From positions 248,001 to 312,000 of the forward strand of contig NZ_MVBD01000002.1 of assembly GCF_002000055.1 (NCBI RefSeq): 64,000 nt of DNA, read 5' to 3'. This stretch comes from Marinicella sediminis. Lineage in GTDB: Bacteria > Pseudomonadota > Gammaproteobacteria > Xanthomonadales > Marinicellaceae. The position numbers were made by a program, and so were the translations under genes. Under the pieces are notes generated by a model, which did not search any database, was not told the DNA's origin, and saw only the letters and a list, made by a program, of their open reading frames with translations. The stretch's first letter is position 1. The number at the start of each line of letters is the position of its first letter. Shown one piece after another: positions 43,657 to 54,847 of this stretch.

Positions 43657-46600
43657 TTACTTGGTGGCGCTCACCAAATGACTCAGGGTATTGATGGCCA
43701 CCATAATGGTCGGATAATCCACTTGTTTTTCCAACTTGATTGAAGCCATCATGTCTTTGACATTTTTCACCTGAACACTGAAATCCTGACCCCACTGAGT
43801 CAGTATCACATCACTGCTTTGTTTCTTGCCATATCGTTTGATCAAGGAAGCCGTGAGTTCAGCGTGGTATTCAGTCAGATCATCCCGCAAGCCACCACGT
43901 GCATGAACGTGCCATTGATTGTTGACCTTAAGCTGCTCGATCATGTTCTGCAACCACAGTAGATTGAGCATCTTACCCAGTGGGAAATACATGTCAGCGG
44001 CTTGTTTGACGGTGACAGATTGTTGGTTGGCCACGCTGACCACATCCAAAGATGCACTGAGGTATGGAAGTGCTGATATTTTACTTGAAAGATCGTCGCT
44101 AAAACCTTGTTTTTGATATGTTTTAACAGACTTATTGAGTGCTGTTTGATCGGCATCACTGAGGTACTTGGCTAAATCCTTACTGAATTGATTGACCCCT
44201 TTATTCAACAAATTGACCTGAGATTCAATGTTCAGTTGATGACCCAGGTTATTCAATACCCAACGGGTGGTTTGTCTGACAAACTTCCAGATTTCCACAA
44301 AAGCCTCAATCTGTTTCACCACCTCTACCTCACCATCATGATGTTCGATGCCTTGCCACAGTTCATTCAACTTAAACAATTCTGTGGTGATATAAAAAGC
44401 CTGACAAATGGCCCCCACATCGGCACCGGTGTCTTCTTGCATGCGCATCACAAAAGTAGCTCCCATGCGGTCAATCACCTGACTGGTCAGGATGGTGCCA
44501 ATGATTTCACGTTTCAGTCGGTGATTGTCCAGGTATTTGGCATCCACTTTCTGTAATTTTTTCGGAAAATAATTCACCACTAAACGACGTAACCAGGGAT
44601 CATCAAGTACTTTTGAGCCGATGATCTGATCATACAAATCCAATTTGGCATAAGACAACAGCACACACAGTTCTGGCCGGCTCAGGCCTTCCCCATTCTT
44701 ACGCCGACGTTCCAGTTCGGCATCGTTGGGCAAAAACTCTATGTCCCTGTCCAGCAACCCTTTGTCTTCAAGTTGTTTGATCAGATGAGCTTTGGCCCCT
44801 ACCCGGTTTGAGCTGAGGAATGACATGAAACTCAGGGTTTGGGTTTGCATGTAATTGTTTTTCAAAACCAGATCACTGACGTCATCAGTCATGGATGCCA
44901 ATAACTTGTTACGGGATTTGAGGTCAAAATGACCATCTTCCATCATGGCTTTGAGCAAGATTTTGATGTTCACTTCATGGTCAGAACAATCAACCCCAGC
45001 CGAATTGTCGATGAAATCGGTGTTGACTTTACCACCATTATGGGCAAATTCGATGCGACCTTTTTGTGTCATACCGAGATTTCCACCTTCACCAAAAACT
45101 TTACATTTCAATTGCTTACCATCAACTCTTAAGGCATTATTTGCACTGTCACCTGCATCAGAATGAGTTTCATCTGAAGCTTTGACATAAGTCCCAATAC
45201 CACCATTCCAAATCAAATCCACTTCTGACAATAATAAGCGGTTAATCAATTCCTGAGGTGCCAGTTCATCTTCTCTGATCTTCAGCCAGGCCTTCACTTC
45301 AGGCGAAATGGGAATGGCCTTGTCTGAACGCGAATAGATGCCACCGCCTTTGGAAATCAGTGATTGATCATAATCTTCCCAACTCGAACGGGATAGCTGA
45401 AACAGGCGATTACGTTCTTCCCAGGTTTTCGCTGAATCCGGATTGGGATCGAGGAAAATGTGCAGGTGATTAAACGCAGCCTTTAAACATATGTGTTTTG
45501 ACAGCAGCATGCCGTTACCAAACACATCGCCCATCATGTCACCAATGCCTACCACTGAAAAATCCTCGGCTTGACAATCCACACCCAATTCCCGGAAATG
45601 ACGTTTGACTGACTCCCAGGCTCCCTTGGCGGTGATGCCCATGCCTTTGTGATCATAACCAGCCGAACCGCCTGAGGCGAAGGCATCACCCAGCCAGAAG
45701 CCCCGCTCTTCTGAAATTGCATTAGCGATGTCCGAAAAAGTCGCAGTTCCCTTGTCAGCGGCCACCACCAGATAAGGGTCTTCCTCATCATGACAAACCA
45801 CATTCCTCGGGGCGATGATCCGTTTGCCTTTGATGTTGTCGGTAATGTCCAGCATGCTGCCAATGAATGATTGGTAACAACTGACCACTTCAGCCATCAC
45901 TTCGTCGCGGCTGCCATTGGGTAGTTGTTTGACCACAAACCCACCTTTTGACCCAACTGGTACGATGATGGAGTTTTTCACATTCTGGGCTTTCATCAGA
46001 CCCAGCACTTCGGTGCGAAAATCTTCATAACGGTCAGACCAACGCAGCCCACCACGGGCCACCTTACCCATTCGCAGATGAATCGCTTCTACCCGCGGTG
46101 AATAAACAAAAATTTCCCGAAAAGGCACGGGCTTGGGCAGGAAAGACAAGGCCGAAGAATTGATCTTCATGCTGATTGCCGGTTTAAAAGAACCTTCTTT
46201 GTTGGTTTGATAAAAATTGGTACGCAACATCGCTTTGATGGTATCCACCACGTGCCTGATGATGCGGTCTTCATCCTGAGATTTCACGGTATCCAGTAAT
46301 GCAGTGATGACTTTAACCACTTTATCAGACATGGTTTGCCGGGTGAATTTTCGGCTGCGGACGTATTTATCCACACAATCCTGTTGATACTGGGTCAATG
46401 TCACATTCAGGTGATGACATTGTAAAGAAAATTTCTCGCTGAAGCGATCCAGGTAGGTACGCACCTCTTTGGGCTCCACCACTTCAAGCTTTGGTGAAAA
46501 GCGAATGGTAAATAACTCAACCAGCCAACGCGAAATGTGCGGATGCTGGATCATGGCTTTCTCAATGTAGTCTTTGCTGTATGGCAACCCAGTCTGCAGC

Positions 46601-48618
46601 AGGTATTTCACCACACCACGGAGAAAATTGATTTGGCGCCAAGTCAGCCCACCAAGAATGATGAGTTTGTTCAAAGGGTCTGATTCCAGCTCACCAGCCA
46701 CTACCTGACCGAATGCTTCATGGAAGCGGGTTTTCACCAGATCCAGCTCCAGGCCCTTGCCAGATGCCAGATTCAGGTCAAAATCCTGAACCCAAATATT
46801 CTCACCATCAGCCAGTTTCAATTCATAAGGTCTTTCACTGACCACATGCAGCCCAAGGTTTTCCAGATCAGGTAACACCGCACTCAAAGGAATGGAGCTG
46901 TGATAACGGAATACTTTAAAACGAAAATCACCCTGACGTTTAACCCTTGGGGCGTATAAACTCATTTTAATGTCATCTTCACCGTCCAGTTTGGCGGCAT
47001 TTTCCACATCAAAAGAAGCCACCCAAGGGCTCACATCTTCAGTATAGGCCACTGGAAATGATCCTTTGAAGCGATCCATCAAACGCACACTCTCTTCATT
47101 GCCCAGGCGTTCTTTCAAGGCCATCGAGAGTCGGTCTTCCCAGGTGGTCACCACCTCAATGACATCTGTCTTGATGGTTTTCAGGATGTCATCATTGAAT
47201 TGTTTGATGTCCCTGATGACCACATATAAACGCGCATAATGAGAATCGTCAATGGCCACCGCAAATTCAACTTCAATACCACCAACCGCATCGGCCAGGA
47301 GTTTTTGTATCTTGTGTCGTGTGCTGGTGCTGAACAGGTCACGCGGCACATAGACCATGAATGAACAGAACCGATTGAATTTATCTCTTCTGGCAGTGAC
47401 CTGAGTGGTTATTTTTTCCTGAATCACCAATGATTGATAGACCGCTTTGAACAGTTCTTTGGTGTTTGATTGCAACACTTCATCCCGCGGCATGGTATCG
47501 ATGATGTGCATCAGCATCTTGCCACTGTGTGAATTTTCATCAAACCCAAATTGTTTGATCAGTACTTTGATCTTGCTGTTGATGTATGGGATTTTCAATG
47601 AGTTGGTGTTACTGGCAACGGAAGTGAACAAACCGATGAACCGGTGTTCAGCGATGACTTTGCCCTGCTTGTCGGTTTCCAGAAAACCAATGTAATCCAG
47701 GTTACCTTTGCGGTGAATCTTTGACAAAACATTGACTTTGGTGATGACCACCAGATCTGATTGTTTGGCCACCTGATAATCTTCGACAGAAAGCTGACTG
47801 GCGTCATTGGCATTGGCATCAAGGTCTTCACTGAGCAAGCCCAAACCTGATTCCGGTTCTGCCACCAGCTGTTGCTTCTTCACAGTATGCTTGCGATAAC
47901 CAAGGAACGTGAAGTGATCATCCATCAGCCAGTCAATGAAGGCCTGTTGCTGTTTCCTGACTCCAGAATCATCCAGATCACCCAGTTGATTTTTAACAGC
48001 TGAAATGGTTTTCAACATTGGCTGCCAGTCTCCCACTGCCTTTCTGATTTGTGCGAATACCTGGTTCAGGTAGTCTTTGAATGCCTTAACCTGAGCTTTG
48101 CTTTCGATGTGTTTGACTTCGATATAAATCAAAGATTTGGTCTGGGTCTGACCTTTTTTGGGTTTGTCGATGAGCACCCTTTTGTTGTCTTTGCCTTCAA
48201 CCTGAATAATGGGATGCGAAATCAACTTAATGGAAAGCCCAAATTCGGCACAGGCCATGGTGGCTGAATCGACCAGAAAGGGAATGTTGTCATTGACCAG
48301 CAACAACTGTGACACCGCTTCATCCGGGGTGTCCTGAATAACCTCAATGATGGGATTGCGTAACTTTCTCAACGACATGCTGTTGATCATGGTATGCACT
48401 GTGTGCATCCAATAATCCATGTCATGGGACTCCACTTCGTCCATAGACATGTGCATAAACAGTTGTTTACCCAACTGTTTTATGCTGTCGGTATAAGGAG
48501 AGTCACTCTGGGTGACCTGACTGGAAAACTTTTTGATGAACTTTTTGTGTTCAGCAGTTAATAACGATTGCATCAGATTCTCTGGTATCTTCTTCGCATG
48601 AATGTAACAACCAGCCAT
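43657..48618 (-). CDS. Large NAD-specific glutamate dehydrogenase (180-kDa GDH2 class)
   Basis: The product has 1653 residues, typical for the large L-GDH class found in proteobacteria. It oxidises glutamate to 2-oxoglutarate and ammonia with NAD and mainly serves amino acid catabolism. The N-terminal 700 residues include ACT-like and helical regulatory regions. The catalytic core begins near residue 830 with RMGKVARGGLRWSDRYEDFR and KNSIIVPVGSKGGFVVK. The dinucleotide-binding region follows (VGIGDMMGDVFGNGMLLS). The ATG at 48618 is taken as start; an ATG 15 codons later is possible. It stands alone on its strand. Confidence 0.95.
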   Translation of the reverse strand: MAGCYIHAKKIPENLMQSLLTAEHKKFIKKFSSQVTQSDSPYTDSIKQLGKQLFMHMSMDEVESHDMDYWMHTVHTMINSMSLRKLRNPIIEVIQDTPDEAVSQLLLVNDNIPFLVDSATMACAEFGLSIKLISHPIIQVEGKDNKRVLIDKPKKGQTQTKSLIYIEVKHIESKAQVKAFKDYLNQVFAQIRKAVGDWQPMLKTISAVKNQLGDLDDSGVRKQQQAFIDWLMDDHFTFLGYRKHTVKKQQLVAEPESGLGLLSEDLDANANDASQLSVEDYQVAKQSDLVVITKVNVLSKIHRKGNLDYIGFLETDKQGKVIAEHRFIGLFTSVASNTNSLKIPYINSKIKVLIKQFGFDENSHSGKMLMHIIDTMPRDEVLQSNTKELFKAVYQSLVIQEKITTQVTARRDKFNRFCSFMVYVPRDLFSTSTRHKIQKLLADAVGGIEVEFAVAIDDSHYARLYVVIRDIKQFNDDILKTIKTDVIEVVTTWEDRLSMALKERLGNEESVRLMDRFKGSFPVAYTEDVSPWVASFDVENAAKLDGEDDIKMSLYAPRVKRQGDFRFKVFRYHSSIPLSAVLPDLENLGLHVVSERPYELKLADGENIWVQDFDLNLASGKGLELDLVKTRFHEAFGQVVAGELESDPLNKLIILGGLTWRQINFLRGVVKYLLQTGLPYSKDYIEKAMIQHPHISRWLVELFTIRFSPKLEVVEPKEVRTYLDRFSEKFSLQCHHLNVTLTQYQQDCVDKYVRSRKFTRQTMSDKVVKVITALLDTVKSQDEDRIIRHVVDTIKAMLRTNFYQTNKEGSFKPAISMKINSSALSFLPKPVPFREIFVYSPRVEAIHLRMGKVARGGLRWSDRYEDFRTEVLGLMKAQNVKNSIIVPVGSKGGFVVKQLPNGSRDEVMAEVVSCYQSFIGSMLDITDNIKGKRIIAPRNVVCHDEEDPYLVVAADKGTATFSDIANAISEERGFWLGDAFASGGSAGYDHKGMGITAKGAWESVKRHFRELGVDCQAEDFSVVGIGDMMGDVFGNGMLLSKHICLKAAFNHLHIFLDPNPDSAKTWEERNRLFQLSRSSWEDYDQSLISKGGGIYSRSDKAIPISPEVKAWLKIREDELAPQELINRLLLSEVDLIWNGGIGTYVKASDETHSDAGDSANNALRVDGKQLKCKVFGEGGNLGMTQKGRIEFAHNGGKVNTDFIDNSAGVDCSDHEVNIKILLKAMMEDGHFDLKSRNKLLASMTDDVSDLVLKNNYMQTQTLSFMSFLSSNRVGAKAHLIKQLEDKGLLDRDIEFLPNDAELERRRKNGEGLSRPELCVLLSYAKLDLYDQIIGSKVLDDPWLRRLVVNYFPKKLQKVDAKYLDNHRLKREIIGTILTSQVIDRMGATFVMRMQEDTGADVGAICQAFYITTELFKLNELWQGIEHHDGEVEVVKQIEAFVEIWKFVRQTTRWVLNNLGHQLNIESQVNLLNKGVNQFSKDLAKYLSDADQTALNKSVKTYQKQGFSDDLSSKISALPYLSASLDVVSVANQQSVTVKQAADMYFPLGKMLNLLWLQNMIEQLKVNNQWHVHARGGLRDDLTEYHAELTASLIKRYGKKQSSDVILTQWGQDFSVQVKNVKDMMASIKLEKQVDYPTIMVAINTLSHLVSATK

Positions 48619-48891
48619 GTCGCCTGAATCTGTTGATTCTGGGTTGTGACCGGGTCAAACAATATACCAGTGCTCAGCACTGTTGCTGAGTCACTGTCCC
48701 CAAAACGAGTAACCCACTGTTCCACAAATCAACTGTTGTTGGTGTCATCAGTCCCCGTCGTGTTCTGTCATCAGTGCCGGCCAACCTCATGTTTTTATGA
48801 CGCTGATGAGAACTTGAATTTTAACGTTTTCAGTGAACGAAATACAGCGAATGAAAAAATATAATTGGATAAACTTTTTCAGGCCTGCAAT

Positions 48892-49518
48892 TCATCTCAA
48901 CCGATCGAGCCAGCTTCGGATTTTCAGGTCCGCCTGCATGTCCCGATACCAACGCTTCAACCCAGCATACCGATCAGTCAAACCATATTTGGCCGATGCA
49001 TGAACCACTGGAAAACTCACCAGGTCTGCCAGGGTCATGTCACTGCCTGTCAGGTATGCCCGGACCTTCAGGGCTTGATCGAACACCTGATAAAAATCCA
49101 AAGCCCGATCACGCAATACATTGGCAGCTTCCGGCTGTGGTACTTCAATGAGGCTTTTGAGATAAAAATTGTTGAACAGATTGGTGGATATGTCGGTGAG
49201 CTGAAACCAAATCCATTCGTCTACCTGACTTCGGGAACTTTCATTCTGTGGGTACCATGCATCACCATATTGCCGTCCCAAATAAGTCACGATGGCTCCG
49301 GTTTGTGAGACCACCAAGGGCTTATCCCGCCCGTCACGTTCAGCAGGATCAACCAATACCGGAATCCTGCCAGAGGGATTCATCTTCAAGAACTCAGCTG
49401 ATCGCTGCTCACCTTTCATTAAATCCACTGTTTTGATCTGATGCGGTTGTTCCAGACAATGCAAAACCAGTTCTGCCACCTGACCATTGATGGTGTTGTA
49501 TGTGTATAGTGTTATCAT
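48892..49518 (-). CDS. Glutathione S-transferase family protein
   Basis: The product has 208 residues from the ATG at 49518, which has GGAGGAG 5 nt upstream; a longer frame has no such site. The N-terminal thioredoxin-like domain begins ITLYTYNTINGQVAELVLHC, with MNPSGRIPVLVD (cis-proline) and QTGAIVTYLG contacting glutathione. The C-terminal helical domain includes LTGSDMTLADLVSFPVVH. It is probably a cytoplasmic detoxification or thiol-exchange enzyme. It is divergent from the ArsR-type regulator across 130 nt. Confidence 0.88.
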   Translation of the reverse strand: MITLYTYNTINGQVAELVLHCLEQPHQIKTVDLMKGEQRSAEFLKMNPSGRIPVLVDPAERDGRDKPLVVSQTGAIVTYLGRQYGDAWYPQNESSRSQVDEWIWFQLTDISTNLFNNFYLKSLIEVPQPEAANVLRDRALDFYQVFDQALKVRAYLTGSDMTLADLVSFPVVHASAKYGLTDRYAGLKRWYRDMQADLKIRSWLDRLR

Positions 49519-49619
49519 TGCTCCTCCGGATTTGTGACAACTGCTGTTGTTCTTAGTCTGTTTCTTTATATCACATTGATTAATGCTTGTATATTTCACA
49601 TAAACCACTAAAATTCATA

Positions 49620-49639
49620 ATATCTCTTAATCAAGATAT
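49620..49639. promoter_or_regulatory. Candidate operator for the ArsR-methyltransferase regulator
   Basis: An imperfect inverted repeat, ATATCT-N8-AGATAT, followed by a further AAGATAT copy, ends 9 nt before the regulator's ATG. AT-rich palindromes of this size beside the gene are typical of ArsR-family autoregulation. The position would block the regulator-metH transcript. Confidence 0.4.
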
Positions 49640-49648
49640 AAAGATATA

Positions 49649-50569
49649 ATGAATTTGAACGATGTGTTTAAAACCCTTGCTGACGAGTCAAGGATCCGGT
49701 TAATTCTGCTGCTACAGCAACAGGAATTAACCGTGGCTGAATTGGCTGAGATCACCCGTCTGGCTCAGCCAAGGGTTTCAACACACCTGTCACACCTGAA
49801 AAAAAATCACCTGGTTCAGGTGCGCAAACAGGGTGTCAGTTCGTATTACCGACTCAATGAAATTCAATTTACAGAAGACTTCAATGGTATTCTGGAGCTG
49901 GTCACCGAGCACTATGCAGAACATCCGTTGATTCAACAGGATAAGGAACAATTGTCACTGGTGATGGCCAGTCAGGCAGCATCCAATCAGTGGGTCGACG
50001 CTGTAGCTGGCGACATGGAACGTCATTATTCTCCAGGGCGAACCTGGGAAGCCACCACCCGTGTGGTTTCCAGGCTGGCCAATCTGGGCCGGGTACTGGA
50101 CCTGGGTTCAGGAGATGGCGTTCTGGCTGAGTTACTTGCCGCCAACAGTGAACATTATGTCTGTGTTGACAATAACAACAAAGCCATTAAGGCGGCTAAA
50201 GACCGCCTTAAACATCTGAATAATGTGGAGTTTCACCAGGCCGATATTCATCAACTTGTCTTACCAGATAACCAATTTGACCATGTGTTGATGTTACACG
50301 TACTGACTTATTCTGATGACCCGCTCAAAGTCATCAAACAAGCACATCGGGTATGTCGGCCTGGCGGCCAGTTAATTATCAATACCCTGGATCAACATCC
50401 ACATGAATTTGTCCGAACAGAATATGGTCACAAAAACCTGGGTTTTGATGTCACCACCCTGAAACAACTCTGCCAGAAAGCTGGTTTTGAACACGTCAAT
50501 GTTGCTGTCAGCTCTCAGGAACAACGCAAACCTCACTTTAAAATCATCACTGTTGAAGCCACCAAATAA
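49649..50569 (+). CDS. ArsR-family regulator fused to AdoMet-dependent methyltransferase domain (SahR-like)
   Basis: The product has 306 residues. Residues about 1-80 form an ArsR/SmtB winged helix (DESRIRLILLLQQQELTVAE, QPRVSTHLSHLKKNHLVQVR). The cysteine/histidine metal sites of true metal sensors are not evident. Residues about 145-290 form a class I methyltransferase fold with VLDLGSGDGVLAELLA (motif I), VCVDNNN and FDHVLMLHVLTYSDDP. This architecture matches SahR, described as an S-adenosylhomocysteine-responsive repressor of methionine-cycle genes. Its place 15 nt before metH supports the same job here. Confidence 0.82.
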   Translation: MNLNDVFKTLADESRIRLILLLQQQELTVAELAEITRLAQPRVSTHLSHLKKNHLVQVRKQGVSSYYRLNEIQFTEDFNGILELVTEHYAEHPLIQQDKEQLSLVMASQAASNQWVDAVAGDMERHYSPGRTWEATTRVVSRLANLGRVLDLGSGDGVLAELLAANSEHYVCVDNNNKAIKAAKDRLKHLNNVEFHQADIHQLVLPDNQFDHVLMLHVLTYSDDPLKVIKQAHRVCRPGGQLIINTLDQHPHEFVRTEYGHKNLGFDVTTLKQLCQKAGFEHVNVAVSSQEQRKPHFKIITVEATK

Positions 50570-50584
50570 CCACCCACAAACATC

Positions 50585-53500
50585 ATGAATCAATCAATTT
50601 CTGTCAAAAAAGAACTCGAAAGACACCTGCAAAAGCGTATATTACTGCTGGATTCAGCCATGGGAACCATGATCCAGACCCTGAAATTGACTGAGCAGGA
50701 TTACCGCGGCGAATTGTTACAAGACCATGCCAGCGACCTCAAAGGCAATAATGACATCCTGTCACTGACCCAACCAGACATCATACGCACCATCCATGAA
50801 CAAAACCTGGCTGCCGGTTCTGATTTTGTTGAAACCAACACCTTCAATGCCACCTGCATTGCCCAGGCTGATTACCAAACTGAATCATTGACATATGAAA
50901 TCAACCGACAGTCTGCCGTGTTGGCCAAACAAGCCTGTGATCAATACAGCTCAGCCGACAAACCACGCTGGGTGATCGGGGTACTCGGCCCCACCAATCG
51001 CACAGCGTCAATCTCACCTGACATCAACCGGCCTGAATACCGCAATGTGACATTCGCTGAGCTGGTAGCAGCTTACACCGAAGCTGCAGAAGGCTTACTG
51101 GCTGGCGGCGCTGATGTCTTGATGGTCGAAACCATTTTCGATACGCTGAATGCCAGAGCTGCATTATTCGCCGTACAAACGGTCCTTGAAAAACAGTCAG
51201 ATGACATACCGGTGATGATTTCCGGCACCATTGTGGATGCCAGTGGCCGCACCCTATCAGGTCAGACATTGGCCGCTTTTTACCATTCAATCCGGCATGT
51301 CAAACCCCTGGCCATCGGCCTGAATTGTGCACTGGGTGCAGATGACTTAATTCCATATATCAAAGAGTTATCGGACATTTGTGAGTGTTTCGTGAGCATT
51401 CATCCAAACGCAGGTTTGCCCAATGAACTTGGTGAATATGATCACAGCCCTGAACACATGGCTGACATCATGAAGCACATGGTAAATCAAGGTCAGGTCA
51501 ACATCATGGGAGGCTGCTGTGGCACCACCCCTGAACACATCAAAGCCATGGCTGAACTGGCAGCTGGTCACTCACCACGGGTTTTGCCTGAACCTGCGCC
51601 CCATTGCAGGCTCTCCGGCCTGGAACCATTGACCATTACCCCGGAACTGAATTTCATCAACGTCGGAGAACGAACCAATGTCACCGGATCACTGAAATTC
51701 AAGAGACTGATCAAAGAAAACGATCTGGTCACCGCACTGGAAATTGCCCAGCAACAAGTAGACAACGGTGCCCAAATCATTGACATCAATATGGATGAAG
51801 GACTGATCGACTCCAAAGAAATGATGGTCACCTTCCTTAATCTGATTGGTTCAGAACCTGGAATTGGCCGGGTGCCCATCATGCTTGATTCCTCAAAATG
51901 GGACATCCTTGAGGCAGGTTTACAACACATTCAGGGTAAAGGGATTGTTAATTCGATCAGCCTTAAAGAAGGTGAAGACAGTTTCATCAGGCAAGCCCGG
52001 CTGGCCCAAAAATATGGGGCGGCAGTGATCGTCATGGCCTTTGATGAAACCGGACAGGCCGATAGCTTTGAACGGAAAACTGAAATTTGCCAGCGTTCAT
52101 ATGACGTTCTCACCCAACAGGTTAATTTCCCCCCGGAAGACATCATTTTTGATCCCAATATTTTTGCCATTGGTACTGGCATTGAAGAACACAACAACTA
52201 CGGCAAGGACTTCATTGATGCCACCCGTTGGATCAAACAAAACCTACCCCATGCCATGGTCTCAGGTGGTGTATCTAATATTTCATTTTCATTCCGTGGC
52301 AACAACCCCTTAAGAGAAGCCATTCACTCAGTGTTCCTGTACCATGCCATCAAAGCCGGTATGAACATGGGCATTGTGAACGCTGGACAACTGACGGTTT
52401 ATGATGACATTCCAACCGAGATCAAAGACAAAATTGAAGATTTACTGTTCAACCGGGACCCCAACGCCACAGAGGAATTGTTGGAGCTGGCTAAAGACAT
52501 GCAGGGACAGGCCCAGAGTGATGAAAACAAACTGGCCTGGCGGGAACTACCGGTCACTGAACGCATCAAACATGCCTTGGTGCATGGCATCATCGATTTC
52601 ATTGAAACGGACGCCGAGGCCGCACTGGACGAAATCAATGATCCACTTGCGGTGATTGAAGGGCCATTGATGGACGGTATGAATGTGGTTGGCGATTTGT
52701 TTGGTGAAGGCAAAATGTTCCTGCCACAGGTGGTGAAATCAGCACGGGTAATGAAAAAAGCCGTGGCCTGGCTGACACCACACATCGAAGCCCGCAAAGG
52801 CCGGCAACAAGCCAAAGGCAAAATCATCATGGCCACCGTTAAAGGAGATGTCCACGACATCGGCAAGAACATCGTTGGCGTGGTGCTGGGATGTAATAAC
52901 TATGAAATCATCGACTTAGGAGTCATGGTGCCAGCGACACAAATACTGCAGGCAGCCAGGGACCATCAGGCAGACATCATCGGACTGTCTGGTTTGATCA
53001 CGCCATCCCTGGATGAAATGTGCTACGTGGCATCAGCCATGCAACAACAGGAAATGGACATCCCCTTATTGATCGGCGGGGCGACCACATCAAGGACCCA
53101 CACGGCATTAAAAATTGAACCTGAATACGAACACGCCACGGTGTGGGTCAAAGACGCATCCAGAGCTGTGGGAGTGGTTCAACAATTACTTTCTGAGGTC
53201 GACCAGGTCAACTACTGCCAACAAATCAAAGCCGACTACCACACCATCCGGGAAAGGCGAAAAAACCGCAGTGGTCAAAAGTCACTGATTGATTTGAGTC
53301 AAGCCCGCAGCAATGCCCTCCAGCTTGACTGGGATCATTTCACGCCAGTCACCCCCTCTTTCACTGGCGTACGGGTTCTGCACGACATGTCACTGCAAAC
53401 CATCAGTGAATTCATAGATTGGACGCCGTTTTTTCAAACCTGGGAACTGCACGGACGATTCCCTGCCATCCTGGAAGATGAGCTGGTTGGAACAAGTGCC

Positions 53501-54241
53501 TCAGAGTTATACCGCGATGCACGGGCCATGCTCCAACAAATCATCGATGAAAATTGGTTGCAATGCAAAGCCGTACTCGGGTTTTTCCCAGCCCACGCTG
53601 AAGGCGATGATGTACTGATTGAACACCAGGGCACCACGCATCGCCTGCTGAACCTCAGACAACAGGCCAACAAACCCAAAGCCAACCTTTGCCTGAGTGA
53701 TTTCATAGCACCAGCATCCACTGCCAAGCAAGACCACATCGGGGCATTTGCGGTGACCGCAGGCCTGGGTATTGAACCACATATCAAACGTTTTGATGAA
53801 GCCAATGATGATTACAACAGCATCCTGCTCAAAGCCCTGGCTGACCGACTTGCAGAAGCCTGTGCTGAGTACCTGCATCAACAGGTCCGTATCCGTTATT
53901 GGGGTTACCAGCCTGAAGAAACGCTGTCTAACGATGAACTGATCAACGAACAATACCTTGGCATACGACCCGCCCCCGGTTATCCGGCTTGTCCTGATCA
54001 CACCCAGAAAGAGTTGTTATTTAAGTTACTGGATGTGACCAACAACACCGGCATCGAACTGACTTCAGGGTTAACCATGTATCCAGCCTCCTCTGTCAGC
54101 GGTTTTTACTATGCCCATCCTGATTCCCAGTATTTCGTGGTTGGCAAGATCAATCAGCAACAGGTAACTGATTATGCCAAGCGAAAAGGGATAACTGTGG
54201 AAGAAGCTGGTAGAATATTGCGTCCTAACATCGATGATTAA
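50585..54241 (+). CDS. metH: Cobalamin-dependent methionine synthase
   Basis: The product has 1218 residues, full length. The homocysteine-binding barrel starts [13 protein letters not shown] and has the zinc cysteines in [12 protein letters not shown] near residue 310. The methyltetrahydrofolate barrel follows ([13 protein letters not shown]). The cobalamin domain has the lower-ligand motif [12 protein letters not shown] near residue 755. The reactivation domain has [15 protein letters not shown]. It methylates homocysteine from 5-methyltetrahydrofolate. It should be co-transcribed with the upstream regulator. The window contains no B12-independent metE; whether one exists elsewhere cannot be told. 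Confidence 0.98.
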   Translation: MNQSISVKKELERHLQKRILLLDSAMGTMIQTLKLTEQDYRGELLQDHASDLKGNNDILSLTQPDIIRTIHEQNLAAGSDFVETNTFNATCIAQADYQTESLTYEINRQSAVLAKQACDQYSSADKPRWVIGVLGPTNRTASISPDINRPEYRNVTFAELVAAYTEAAEGLLAGGADVLMVETIFDTLNARAALFAVQTVLEKQSDDIPVMISGTIVDASGRTLSGQTLAAFYHSIRHVKPLAIGLNCALGADDLIPYIKELSDICECFVSIHPNAGLPNELGEYDHSPEHMADIMKHMVNQGQVNIMGGCCGTTPEHIKAMAELAAGHSPRVLPEPAPHCRLSGLEPLTITPELNFINVGERTNVTGSLKFKRLIKENDLVTALEIAQQQVDNGAQIIDINMDEGLIDSKEMMVTFLNLIGSEPGIGRVPIMLDSSKWDILEAGLQHIQGKGIVNSISLKEGEDSFIRQARLAQKYGAAVIVMAFDETGQADSFERKTEICQRSYDVLTQQVNFPPEDIIFDPNIFAIGTGIEEHNNYGKDFIDATRWIKQNLPHAMVSGGVSNISFSFRGNNPLREAIHSVFLYHAIKAGMNMGIVNAGQLTVYDDIPTEIKDKIEDLLFNRDPNATEELLELAKDMQGQAQSDENKLAWRELPVTERIKHALVHGIIDFIETDAEAALDEINDPLAVIEGPLMDGMNVVGDLFGEGKMFLPQVVKSARVMKKAVAWLTPHIEARKGRQQAKGKIIMATVKGDVHDIGKNIVGVVLGCNNYEIIDLGVMVPATQILQAARDHQADIIGLSGLITPSLDEMCYVASAMQQQEMDIPLLIGGATTSRTHTALKIEPEYEHATVWVKDASRAVGVVQQLLSEVDQVNYCQQIKADYHTIRERRKNRSGQKSLIDLSQARSNALQLDWDHFTPVTPSFTGVRVLHDMSLQTISEFIDWTPFFQTWELHGRFPAILEDELVGTSASELYRDARAMLQQIIDENWLQCKAVLGFFPAHAEGDDVLIEHQGTTHRLLNLRQQANKPKANLCLSDFIAPASTAKQDHIGAFAVTAGLGIEPHIKRFDEANDDYNSILLKALADRLAEACAEYLHQQVRIRYWGYQPEETLSNDELINEQYLGIRPAPGYPACPDHTQKELLFKLLDVTNNTGIELTSGLTMYPASSVSGFYYAHPDSQYFVVGKINQQQVTDYAKRKGITVEEAGRILRPNIDD

Positions 54242-54253
54242 TCAGGTTTCGTC

Positions 54254-54847
54254 ATGAGTTTTTACAGCATAGATGGGATACGACCTCAAGTTGATCCCAG
54301 CAGCTTTGTTCACCCCACCGCTTCAGTGATTGGTGATGTCATCATCGGCAAGCATTGTTACATCGGCCCACACGCCAGTTTACGCGGTGACTTTGGCCGC
54401 ATTGTGCTGGAGGATGGGGTCAACTTTCAGGACGGTTGTATCGCTCATTGCTTTCCCGGTGGTGAAACCCGTGTTGAGCAAAACGGCCACATCAGTCACG
54501 GAGCGGTACTGCACGGCTGTGTGATTGGCGAGAACAGCATGGTGGGCATCCAATCGGTGATCATGGACAATGCCGTCATCGGAAGCGAATGCATGATCGC
54601 GGCATTGAGTTACATCAAACCCGGCTTCATTGCTCCTGACAGATCCATCATTGCCGGCTCACCTGCCGAAGTCAAAAAAACAGTCACCGATCAGCAAATC
54701 AGCTGGAAAACAGAAGGCACAGGCGTTTATCAACACCTGACAAAACGTTGTCTGGCTTCATTCAACCGCTGTGACCCACTGTCGCCTGCTGACAAGCAGT
54801 TAACAGGTGCAGCGTTAGACATTAAGCACTTCAAACCCTTGAAATAA
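54254..54847 (+). CDS. PaaY/CaiE-like hexapeptide-repeat (gamma carbonic anhydrase-like) protein
   Basis: The product has 197 residues, the length of E. coli PaaY. The left-handed beta-helix is seen as hexapeptide repeats (ASVIGDVIIGKHCYIGPHA, GAVLHGCVIGENSMVGI). ASLRGDFGRI and a PaaY-like C-terminal part (QISWKTEGTGVYQHLTKRC) are present. Several histidines that may bind metal are retained (AHCF, HISHGAVLHG). PaaY acts as a thioesterase rescuing trapped intermediates in phenylacetate degradation, but no paa genes are in the window. It begins 13 nt after metH. Confidence 0.85.
   Translation: MSFYSIDGIRPQVDPSSFVHPTASVIGDVIIGKHCYIGPHASLRGDFGRIVLEDGVNFQDGCIAHCFPGGETRVEQNGHISHGAVLHGCVIGENSMVGIQSVIMDNAVIGSECMIAALSYIKPGFIAPDRSIIAGSPAEVKKTVTDQQISWKTEGTGVYQHLTKRCLASFNRCDPLSPADKQLTGAALDIKHFKPLK

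Noticed and set aside
48619-48891. Possible small gene between the glutamate dehydrogenase and glutathione transferase genes
   Set aside because: A plus-strand open frame exists but has no ribosome site, no recognisable sequence and unusual composition; I see nothing else there.
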